A DNA stretch of 7,902 bases from an uncultured Clostridia bacterium (lineage in GTDB: Bacteria; Bacillota; Clostridia; TANB77; CAG-508): NCBI GenBank assembly GCA_948528155.1, contig CAOSZT010000099.1, positions 1-7,902 on the forward strand, read 5' to 3'. A model generated the notes under the pieces. It had not been told where the DNA came from. It ran no database searches and was given only the letters and a program-made list of their open reading frames with translations. The translations under genes and the position numbers were made by a program. Below, piece by piece: positions 1-6,839 of the stretch (the stretch's first letter is position 1; the number at the start of each line of letters is the position of its first letter).

Positions 1-1
1 C

Positions 2-64
2 TTAAAAACATTGAAATCTATGGAAATCCCCAGCGAAAAAAACTCATACAGGGCAGGTAATTAA
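2..64 (+). CDS. Possible C-terminal tail of an upstream gene (partial)
   Basis: The first 60 or so bases are open in two frames on the + strand. One frame reads from base 2 to a TAA at 62-64 and ends in MEIPSEKNSYRAGN. The other reads from base 1 to a TAA at 58-60 and ends in NPQRKKLIQGR. The stretch is visibly richer in C and G than the DNA after it, and the -35 box of the next promoter starts right after the stop, so a gene end here is reasonable. Only about 20 residues are visible, I cannot choose between the frames with certainty, and I do not recognise the protein. Confidence 0.3.
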   Translation, partial: LKTLKSMEIPSEKNSYRAGN

Positions 65-65
65 G

Positions 66-95
66 TTGAAAATTATCTGTCTTTTATGGTATAAT
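66..95 (+). promoter_or_regulatory. Sigma-A-type promoter for the operon leader
   Basis: TTGAAA at 66-71 and a perfect TATAAT at 90-95 are separated by 18 bases. A TG dinucleotide at 87-88 gives an extended -10 (TGGTATAAT). Transcription should start near 101-103, about 190 bases before the first start codon. It is the only strong promoter I see upstream of the six-gene run. Confidence 0.8.
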
Positions 96-223
96 CAAAA
101 CATCAATTAGGGAGTTATAACTATAAAGGAAAGATAAAAAACACATTCTGGTTGGTAGTCCAGAAGCAATATAAAATATTACCTATTTATTAGTAATAAA
201 GATAATAGATATATTTTAGATAT

Positions 224-262
224 ATTTCAATGCTAGAATAAATTTAGCATTGAAATTTTTTT
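224..262 (+). terminator. Intrinsic terminator inside the leader
   Basis: A perfect 12-bp inverted repeat pairs ATTTCAATGCTA (224-235) with TAGCATTGAAAT (245-256) across a 9-base loop, followed by a run of T at 256-262. The T-run lies only on the + strand side, so it stops transcription coming from the 66-95 promoter. It ends about 20 bases before the Shine-Dalgarno of the first operon gene. The stem is AT-rich, so termination may be partial. Confidence 0.8.
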
Positions 263-281
263 ATGCAAATTTATAAATTTT

Positions 282-287
282 AGGAGG
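282..287 (+). promoter_or_regulatory. Ribosome binding site of the propeller-like protein
   Basis: AGGAGG lies 7 bases before the ATG at 295. It fixes that start and shows that the first gene is meant to be strongly translated despite the terminator just upstream. Confidence 0.85.
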
Positions 288-294
288 AAAAAAT

Positions 295-1648
295 ATGTCA
301 AAAAAGGTGATTTTAGTAATTATTGTAATCATTCTATTAGGAGGAATAGGCTTTCTTTTGATTCCTAAAGAAGAGAAAACAAAAATAGGTAACCAAATTA
401 TGGGAGAATTAAAGGATAACAAAATAATATCTTCTAGCCCATCCAATACAAATGCAAAAATGGTATATATTGAACCAGGAAAAATAAGCAATTTTGACAA
501 AGGCTATTATTATATTAAAGATGAAGAAAATAGAAGAAACATAAAATATTTTGATTATTCTGCAAAAAAAGAAATTTACTTGTGTAACAAGCCAAATTGT
601 AAACACGATACAGAAGATTGTAGCTCATATTTAGATATGTCAGAATCAAATGATTTATTTGTATATAATAACTATTTATATTTAATATCAGGTACTGGAA
701 GTGTAGTAACAATGAGTGCCAATATTGGAGAAGATGGCACATCTTTGGCTCAAACAGGAGGGCAGGCACCTATCATATATAGAATGAATTTAGATGGCAC
801 AAATAAAACAAAACTGTTTGAATGTCCATCTGGAGTAGGACTTACTTCAAGTTTCATATTTGAAGGAAATAATTTATATACATTCTTTTTGAAAAGCAAA
901 TTAATAGAAACTGGAAAATCTTCTCATACATCAATGGAAACAAACCGAGATTTAGTAAAGATAAACTTAGAAACAAAAAAATATGAAGAAATATTTAATA
1001 GCAAAAACAGAAGTATTATTCGGAATATATAATGGAAAGATAGTCTGGGAAGAAATTGTATATAAAGAAGATCCAGAAAAATTTTTAAACAATGCTAATA
1101 AAGACTTAGAAAATTTAAGAAATTCTACTAAAAAAATAAAACTTTTTGATTTATCTAACAAGACAGAAACAGAAATTTATCAAGATGTTAATAAAAATAT
1201 AAATGGCATACAATATGCAAATGGTAAAGTTTATTTTGTAGCAGATAAAGGACAAAAAATAGAGTATATCGATTTAGAAACAAAACAAAAACAAACATTA
1301 TGCGATTTACCAAAAGGAGGAGTAAGTCTAAATGGAATATATGATAACAAATTACAATATTGCTATTACACAGGAAGTGAAGCAAAAATAGATAAAGCGT
1401 ATTATATAGACTTAGAAACAAAAGAAAGCAAAGAATTTAAACTATTTGATAAAAATAGATATTTGGTAGAAATATTAGCTGAAAATAAAGACTTCTACTT
1501 CGTAAGAACAGGATATGAACTAGGTGCAGAATATTCAACTTGGGCAGGTACAAAGCAACAAGACATAGAAAAAGAAAACTATGGATTAATAAAGAAAGAA
1601 GATTATTGGAACTCAAAACCAGAATATATAAGTATGAAAAATACTTAA
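295..1648 (+). CDS. Membrane-anchored beta-propeller-like protein, +1 frameshift at CGG 1021
   Basis: With one +1 frame change this encodes about 450 residues: 242 from the ATG at 295 to base 1020, then 208 from GGA at 1022 to TAA at 1646-1648. Residues 4-23 form a hydrophobic anchor with no lipobox cysteine at its end, so the rest probably lies outside the membrane. A Cys/His cluster, CNKPNCKHDTEDC (C97, C102, H104, C109), could bind a metal or form disulfides. Beyond it are recurring strands of the type NGKVYF followed by IDLETK (for example INLETKKYEE, IDLETKQKQ, IDLETKESKE), as in beta-propeller or DUF5050-like proteins of Firmicutes. Without the shift, translation stops at TAA 1030-1032 after 245 residues. 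It leads the ABC/two-component operon, so sensing, ligand binding or assembly of the transporter is plausible but unproven. The family name is tentative. Confidence 0.7.
1015..1026 (+). other. +1 frameshift site in the propeller-like gene (ATT-ATT-CGG-A)
   Basis: The first frame reads AGT ATT ATT CGG AAT ATA TAA and ends. Skipping the C at 1021 gives ATT ATT GGA ATA TAT AAT, that is IIGIYNGK, which continues into the downstream propeller strands. The frames overlap from 971 to 1029, so the exact point cannot be fixed by frame alone. An extra A in the five-A run at 1003-1007 is an alternative, giving NSKTEVLFGIYNGK. The CGG position is preferred because the second gene changes frame at the same hexamer, TTCGGA. 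Confidence 0.65.
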
Positions 1649-1666
1649 AAATATAAGGAGAGAAGT

Positions 1667-2381
1667 ATGTTAGAAGTGATTAATTTAAGCAAAAGCTATA
1701 ATGAAAAAAAGGCACTTGATAATATAAATTTTAAACTAGAAAATGGATTAGTAGGATTACTTCGGACCAAATGGAGCAGGAAAAAGTACATTAATGAATA
1801 TTATAACAGATAACTTAAATGCAGATATAGGAAAAATACTCTGGAACGGACAAGAAAGTAATGTATTAGGTGCAAAATATAGAGAAATATTAGGATATAT
1901 GCCACAACAACAAGGTTTATACAATGGATTTACAGCAAAGAGATTTTTAAATTACATTGCAGTATTAAAGGATATTCCAAAAGAAGATATAGAAAATCAA
2001 ATTGAAAAAGTAAGTAAAAGTGTCAATTTACAAGATGAACTGAGTAAAAAAATTGAAATGTATTCTGGAGGAATGAAACAAAGATTATTAATCGCAGCAG
2101 CCATTATAGGAAATCCAAAACTACTAATCTTTGATGAACCAACAGCAGGACTAGATCCGAAAGAAAGAATTAGAGTGAAAAAATTAATGAGTGAACTTGC
2201 AAAGGATAAAATAGTTATAATTGCAACACATATAGTTCCAGATATAGAAAACATTGCAAACGAAATTATTATTCTAAAAAATGGAGTATTAAAAGAAAAA
2301 GATACACCAGAGAAATTAATAAAGAAATATGCGAAAAATGGAAATTTAGAAGATGTATATATGAATATCTTTGGAGAATAA
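1667..2381 (+). CDS. ABC transporter ATPase, +1 frameshift at CGG 1763 in Walker A
   Basis: The start is the ATG at 1667, with GGAG at 1657-1660 ahead of it. The first 32 residues (MLEVINLSKSYN...GLVGLL) are the usual N-terminus of an ABC ATPase of the BcrA/CcmA-like type. The frame then changes: dropping the C at 1763 gives GPNGAGKST and a 237-residue protein ending at TAA 2379-2381. Motifs in the restored protein are Walker A 33-41, Q-loop around Q80 (YMPQQQ), signature YSGGMKQ 132-138, Walker B LLIFDE with D156/E157, D-loop D163, and H-loop H188. All are intact, and the length is normal for a small ATPase subunit. Unshifted, only 48 residues would be made (TAA 1811-1813). An ATG at 1794 lies after Walker A, so starting there would give an inactive protein. 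The ATPase should power the permease encoded next, whose Shine-Dalgarno overlaps this stop codon. Confidence 0.9.
1753..1769 (+). other. +1 frameshift site in the ATPase gene (TTA-CTT-CGG-A)
   Basis: Codons run GTA GGA TTA CTT, then CGG ACC AAA in the first frame against GGA CCA AAT when the C at 1763 is skipped. Protein conservation pins the change to within a codon or two, because LL is followed at once by GPNGAGKST. A CTT that can re-pair as TTC sits before an avoided codon. A Shine-Dalgarno-like AGGA (1753-1756) sits three bases before CTT. Both resemble the well-known prfB +1 site of E. coli (SD, 3 bases, CTT TGA C). The AGGA may be only a by-product of a conserved glycine codon. Confidence 0.75.
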
Positions 2382-2386
2382 GGAGG
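2381..2386 (+). promoter_or_regulatory. Ribosome binding site for the permease TTG start
   Basis: AGGAGG begins on the last base of the ATPase stop codon. The only suitable start within reach is TTG at 2397, 10 bases downstream, giving MNRTIKYEFLK. This is the basis for choosing the non-ATG start, and it implies coupled translation with the ATPase. Confidence 0.75.
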
Positions 2387-2396
2387 AAAATAGAAT

Positions 2397-4781
2397 TTGA
2401 ATAGAACTATTAAATATGAATTCTTAAAAATATTTACAAGCAAACTATTTTTATATACATTAATAGCATTTATATTAGCAGATATTGTAATACTAATTTA
2501 TACTGGAAATATTGTAAAAAAAGATGAAATTCCATATTCAGCATATAAAATCTTAAATGAAGAACTAAAGGACTTGCCAGAATCAGAAAAAGAAGAACTA
2601 ATAGGTAGAGAATATGAAAGAAACAATGCTTTTGGCATCATAACGAATATAATAAATAATAAAAATAGTGAGAGTGAATATATAAGAGAATTTGCAGAAA
2701 ATTTAAAAAGTGAGAATAAAGAACTTTATGATAAATACATAAATGAATACGAGAACAGAACTTATAAATATACTGGAGATGAAACAAAAGAATCCCAATT
2801 TTTTGAAGAAATCAAAAAAGAATATGATGAATGTAAAAACTATAAAAATACTATTACTGGAATTTTAGAAAAAGCAGATAACCTAGAAACAATTTGGGTT
2901 TTTCAAGAATTAGAAGATGACTTTTCAAATAAAAACATAAAAGATACAGCAAAAAACTATGAAAAGATGCTTAATGTAGAAGTACATTATATTCCGTCAA
3001 AAGGAATTGATAGTTTTACTGATATGGGAATAACAGATATTTTCATAGTTCTTATGATATTTGTAATAGCAACTATCATTATATATGAAGAAAGAGAAAA
3101 AAATTTATTTCCACTTATTAAAAGTACAAAGAATGGAAGATGCAAAACAATCCTGTCAAAAATATTTGTGATGTTTATGGTGATTTTAGCTATTTCGCTA
3201 ATTTTATATGCTATAAATTTTATTTATTACGGAATGACAATAGGATATGGGGATTTAAGTGCAAATTTGCAATCCATAAATACATTTATTTATTCTACAT
3301 TGCAAATAAGTGTTATTGGATATATAGCTTTATTCTTAATTACAAAAATAGCTGTATTTTTTATAATATCACTTATGATATTACTTGTTTCTAATCTAGC
3401 AAAGAATAATGCTTCAAATTATATAGCTTTAATTTTAATATTTGGTATTAGCTTTTTGTTATATAAAACAATAGATCCTATTTCAAAATATAATGTATTT
3501 AGAGTAATTAATATTATAAATTTAATAGAAGTAAATAGTATCTATAAAACATATATGAATTTAAATATTATGGGAAATATGCAAAATGTATTACATTTAA
3601 GTCTATTTTTTGCTATAATATTATTGTTCATATTTGGATTTGCGAATGTTTGGATCTTTACTAAAAGAAAAGATTTAGGACTTACAGAGAATCGTTTATT
3701 AAAAAAACTAAAAAGCATTATAATAGTTAAGCCAAGAATATTTACAAAAATTTTTTGGTGTGAGCTTTATAAAATGATGATAATAAATAAGGTGCTTATT
3801 ATTCTTCTACTTTTTACAGCATTTCAAATATATAGTTTGAATAATGCAAACAAAAATATTTCTTTTAGTGAGAATATATACAAAAATTATATGAAAACAT
3901 TTAGTGGAAAACTAACAGAAGAAAAAGAAAGCATCATACTCAAAGAACAAGAGAAATTTGAAAAAGCAAAACTTGCAATAGAAAATATAGAAGAAAAAGT
4001 ACGAAATGGAGAAATAAGCAAAGAAGAAGCTATAAGATACGAAGAACCATATAATGAGATTTTAAGTAGCGAAGAAATATTTTTGAGGATAGTAGAACAA
4101 TATGAACATATTAAAGAAAATCCAAATACAGAATTTGTTTATGATACAGGATATAAGGAATTATTAAGAGTAAATAAAAATGCTTTTATAGAAAGTGATG
4201 TTTATTTAATTGTTATGGCAGAAATCGTTTTTTCAGTCATTTTTGTAATGGAATATAAAACTGGAATGAATAAGATATTAAATACAACACCTAAAGGAAA
4301 AAAAGTAACGGCGAAAGCAAAAATAGTAGTTTGTTTAATTACAGGGTTAATTATTTTTATAATTAGCATAATACCAGAGATAATTAAAATTGGACAAATA
4401 TATGGATTTGACAATATTACAGCAAGTATAACAAGTTTAAGATATTTTGGCAATTTACCTTCTGGAATTAGTATATTATGGTTTACAATTATATGCTATT
4501 TGGTAAGATTTATAATATTTATTAGTATAGTATTATTTATATTATGGATCTCATTAAAATTAAAAAATACAACTTATACTATATTAGTGGCAAGTACGAT
4601 AATGCTAGTACCTATAATAGTAGCAAAGTTAGGTATTGAATTTTTAAATATAATAAGTATAGATAAAATACTAAATTTAAGTAAAATAATACTTATGGAT
4701 GGGAATTTAAAATGGTTATATATAGCCATTCCAAGTGCCATTGGAATATATAGTTATAAAAAGTTATTAAGGAAGGAGTAA
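2397..4781 (+). CDS. ABC-2-type permease, internally duplicated
   Basis: A 794-residue membrane protein that should form the channel for the ATPase encoded just upstream. It has two similar halves. Each starts with a cytoplasmic segment and one membrane helix (about 16-36 and 463-482), then a charged extracytoplasmic domain (about 37-208 and 483-600, rich in Glu/Lys and probably helical), then a block of hydrophobic helices (about 212-230, 255-278, 300-334, 341-357, 398-421; and 602-619, 642-664, 692-722, 727-746, 773-787). The halves can be aligned by eye at residues 212-300 and 602-685. This suggests one chain supplies both transmembrane halves, so the full transporter would need one permease and two ATPase copies. 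The start is TTG 2397 with a good AGGAGG. The substrate is not evident; peptide or antibiotic export is a family-level guess. Confidence 0.8.
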   Translation: MNRTIKYEFLKIFTSKLFLYTLIAFILADIVILIYTGNIVKKDEIPYSAYKILNEELKDLPESEKEELIGREYERNNAFGIITNIINNKNSESEYIREFAENLKSENKELYDKYINEYENRTYKYTGDETKESQFFEEIKKEYDECKNYKNTITGILEKADNLETIWVFQELEDDFSNKNIKDTAKNYEKMLNVEVHYIPSKGIDSFTDMGITDIFIVLMIFVIATIIIYEEREKNLFPLIKSTKNGRCKTILSKIFVMFMVILAISLILYAINFIYYGMTIGYGDLSANLQSINTFIYSTLQISVIGYIALFLITKIAVFFIISLMILLVSNLAKNNASNYIALILIFGISFLLYKTIDPISKYNVFRVINIINLIEVNSIYKTYMNLNIMGNMQNVLHLSLFFAIILLFIFGFANVWIFTKRKDLGLTENRLLKKLKSIIIVKPRIFTKIFWCELYKMMIINKVLIILLLFTAFQIYSLNNANKNISFSENIYKNYMKTFSGKLTEEKESIILKEQEKFEKAKLAIENIEEKVRNGEISKEEAIRYEEPYNEILSSEEIFLRIVEQYEHIKENPNTEFVYDTGYKELLRVNKNAFIESDVYLIVMAEIVFSVIFVMEYKTGMNKILNTTPKGKKVTAKAKIVVCLITGLIIFIISIIPEIIKIGQIYGFDNITASITSLRYFGNLPSGISILWFTIICYLVRFIIFISIVLFILWISLKLKNTTYTILVASTIMLVPIIVAKLGIEFLNIISIDKILNLSKIILMDGNLKWLYIAIPSAIGIYSYKKLLRKE

Positions 4782-4790
4782 GTTATAATT

Positions 4791-5435
4791 ATGAATAGAA
4801 TTTTGGTAGTAGAAGATGAGTTCCCAATAGTAGACTTAATAAGTATTGCACTAAAAAATGTAGGCTATGAAGTAGACTATGCTTTAGATGGAGAAAAAGG
4901 AGCAAATTTGATAGAAACAGGCAAGTATGATTTAGCTTTGCTTGACATTATGCTACCAAAATTTAATGGATATGAGTTACTAGATTATGCAAAAACTATG
5001 GAACTTCCTGTTATTTTTATAACAGCTAAAGGTAGGCTTAAAGATAGAACAAAAGGATTAGATATGGGAGCAGATGACTATATTGTTAAGCCATTTGAAG
5101 TAGAAGAACTAATTTCAAGAGTAAATGCAGTTATTAGAAGATGCCATAAAAAAATAGAATTAGGAGATATACAAATTAATTTAGAAAGTAGAATCATAAA
5201 AAAACAAGGAAATGAAATAAAACTAACACCAAAGGAATTTGATCTGTTTATATATTTATATGAAAATCAAGATAAAGCACTAAAAAGAGAAGATATACTA
5301 GAGAAAGTATGGAGTGATGAAGAATTGGATTCTCAAACATTAACACTTCATATACAAAGAATAAGGAAAAAGCTAGACTTAAATGATAGACTTAAAACAA
5401 TTCATGGAGTAGGCTATATTTTTAGGAGGGAATAA
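4791..5435 (+). CDS. OmpR/PhoB-family response regulator
   Basis: A 214-residue DNA-binding response regulator, the normal length for this family. The receiver domain (about 1-115) has the acidic pair E8/D9, the phospho-acceptor D52 in LLDIMLP, T78 in FITAK and K100 in YIVKPF. The winged-helix effector domain (about 120-214) carries the typical LTPKEFDLFIYL start and the ending TIHGVGYIFRRE. All residues needed for phosphorylation are present. Its Shine-Dalgarno (GGAAGGAG, 4771-4778) lies inside the last codons of the permease gene. The kinase gene follows with no gap, so this is its cognate partner. It probably controls this operon, but I could not identify a binding site by eye. No frame disruption and no in-frame CGG codon. 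Confidence 0.95.
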   Translation: MNRILVVEDEFPIVDLISIALKNVGYEVDYALDGEKGANLIETGKYDLALLDIMLPKFNGYELLDYAKTMELPVIFITAKGRLKDRTKGLDMGADDYIVKPFEVEELISRVNAVIRRCHKKIELGDIQINLESRIIKKQGNEIKLTPKEFDLFIYLYENQDKALKREDILEKVWSDEELDSQTLTLHIQRIRKKLDLNDRLKTIHGVGYIFRRE

Positions 5436-6839
5436 ATGAAATTTGGTGTAAAAATAGTTATATCTGTTATAGCAATTATTTCAGTTATTTTCTCTATTGC
5501 AGGTATAGTAATCATAAAAAGTAATTTTAAATATTCATTTGAAAAAGCAATTAATCAAAGTATAGATTCTCATACCTTAGAAAGATATGGGATAGAAAAC
5601 AATATATCCACTAATATTGAGAAAAATGGAAATATATCAAGAGAAAAATTAAGTAGCTATGCAATCAGCCTTGTTTCATATTTAGGAAATGATAAAAAAA
5701 TATCAATTTATATAGAAAATGAAAAGATATATTCTAACATTGACATAGATGAAGAAAGTTTAACTTTTTTAAGTAAAGCAAATGATGTAAAATACATTAT
5801 AAAAGATATAGAAAAGCAAAAATATATATTAGTATCTTCAAGTGTAGAGATAAATAGCCAAAGGATAATGCTTATTAGTAGGTACGATATAACAGATGTT
5901 TTCACAGAAAGAGATAGGCAGGTTCAGTTTTTTTATAAAGTAGATACTGTAGTTATTGTAATTTCATCTATTGTTATATGTATGTTAGCAATATTTTTAA
6001 CTAGACCAATTAGAAAATTAAATGAAATGAGTAAAAAAATAACAAAAGGATCTTATAACGAGAGAGTAAATATAAAATCAAATGATGAGATTGGGGAGCT
6101 TGCCAAAAGTTTTAATAAAATGATAGAAACAATAGAAAGTAAAATAAATGAATTAGAACTTTCAGTAGAACAAAAAGAAGATTTTATTACAAACTTTACA
6201 CATGAACTAAAGAATCCAATGACATCTATTATAGGTTATGCAGATATTTTAAAAAGTGGAAAATACGATAAAGAAACAAATATAAAATCTGCAAATTATA
6301 TATTTAATGAGGCAAAAAGATTAGAAACTCTAGCACATAAATTAATGGACTTAATGGAACTTTCAAATGAAACTGTTAAGTTAGAAAAAACAAATGTAGT
6401 ATGGTTTATAAATAATCTATATAAAGACATACATGAAAGTTTAGGAGAAATAGAACTAAAACTAGATATAGAAGATGGATATATAATGGCAGATACAATA
6501 TTATTAGAAGACTGTTTAAGAAATCTAATAGATAACAGTAAAAAAGCAAACCCAAAGGATAAAATTATAAAAGTAATAGGAAAAAATGAAAAAAATAAAT
6601 ACAAAATTTCAGTAGAAGATAAAGGATGTGGAATACCAAAAGAAGAAATACCTAGAATAGTAGAAAGTTTTTATATGGTGGATAAAGCAAGAGCAAGAGA
6701 AAATGGCAGAAATGGTATTGGACTTTCAATATGTGAAAAAATCGCAAAAATTCATAATACAAAACTTATTATTGAAAGCGAATTAAATAAGGGAACTTGT
6801 ATATCATTTTATCTGGAGGTGGCAAATATTGAAGGATAA
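5436..6839 (+). CDS. Membrane sensor histidine kinase with HAMP domain
   Basis: A 467-residue sensor kinase. It has helix 1 at about 6-27, an extracytoplasmic sensor of about 140 residues (28-168), helix 2 at about 169-188, and a HAMP linker from RPIRKLNEM (190) to about 240. The dimerisation domain has the phosphorylated H256 in FTHELKNPMTS. The ATPase domain has an N-box with N363/N367 (LRNLIDNSKKA), G1 with D395 (DKGCGIP) and G2 GRNGIGLSIC (424-433). All catalytic boxes are intact. The ATG at 5436 directly abuts the regulator stop codon, with AGGAGG at 5424-5429 inside the regulator's last codons. The sizeable sensor domain separates it from intramembrane-sensing BceS-type kinases. The signal is unknown; the two anchored proteins of the operon are candidates to affect it. 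Confidence 0.95.
   Translation: MKFGVKIVISVIAIISVIFSIAGIVIIKSNFKYSFEKAINQSIDSHTLERYGIENNISTNIEKNGNISREKLSSYAISLVSYLGNDKKISIYIENEKIYSNIDIDEESLTFLSKANDVKYIIKDIEKQKYILVSSSVEINSQRIMLISRYDITDVFTERDRQVQFFYKVDTVVIVISSIVICMLAIFLTRPIRKLNEMSKKITKGSYNERVNIKSNDEIGELAKSFNKMIETIESKINELELSVEQKEDFITNFTHELKNPMTSIIGYADILKSGKYDKETNIKSANYIFNEAKRLETLAHKLMDLMELSNETVKLEKTNVVWFINNLYKDIHESLGEIELKLDIEDGYIMADTILLEDCLRNLIDNSKKANPKDKIIKVIGKNEKNKYKISVEDKGCGIPKEEIPRIVESFYMVDKARARENGRNGIGLSICEKIAKIHNTKLIIESELNKGTCISFYLEVANIEG
6815..6819 (+). promoter_or_regulatory. Ribosome binding site deciding the TTG start of the last operon gene
   Basis: GGAGG lies 9 bases before TTG 6829, inside the kinase coding region. No ATG occurs nearby in that frame with a better site. 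The start gives a clean N-terminal membrane anchor, which supports it. Confidence 0.7.

Larger units (their letters stand above)
96..294 (+). promoter_or_regulatory. Operon leader with possible transcription attenuation
   Basis: This roughly 200-base stretch has no convincing gene. In order it holds a small hairpin at 146-165 (TTCTGG / CCAGAA with an 8-base loop), a palindromic TTATTAGTAATAA near 188-199, a tandem 11-base repeat (AGATATATTTT then AGATATATTTC, 207-228) that runs into the terminator, and the terminator itself at 224-262. A terminator between promoter and first gene is the layout of attenuated leaders or of a small RNA encoded ahead of an operon. I do not recognise a known riboswitch or T-box. 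No clear competing antiterminator is obvious by eye, so regulation is inference. Confidence 0.45.

Noticed and set aside
95..190. Open frame through the leader (contains KIKNTFWLVVQKQYK, ends TAG 188-190)
   Set aside because: It has no acceptable start codon with a Shine-Dalgarno and overlaps the hairpin at 146-165. It is likely chance or very old decay.
1003..1007. Extra A in a homopolymer as the sole explanation of the frame break in the first gene
   Set aside because: Possible, but it leaves the identical TTCGGA at both breaks and the absence of other in-frame CGG codons as coincidence. Kept as an alternative, not the preferred reading.
983..1648. Separate gene starting at ATG 983
   Set aside because: It has no ribosome binding site and begins mid-propeller, overlapping the preceding frame. 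It is the continuation of the same gene.
1794..2381. ATPase as a shorter gene starting at ATG 1794
   Set aside because: This start lies inside the helix after Walker A, has no Shine-Dalgarno, and would make a protein unable to bind ATP. The real start is ATG 1667 with GGAG upstream.
1997..2443. Long minus-strand open frame (148 codons) opposite the ATPase gene
   Set aside because: It is a mirror of a strongly conserved + strand gene. Its translation is low-complexity hydrophobic, as expected from AT-rich antisense, with no ribosome binding site evident.
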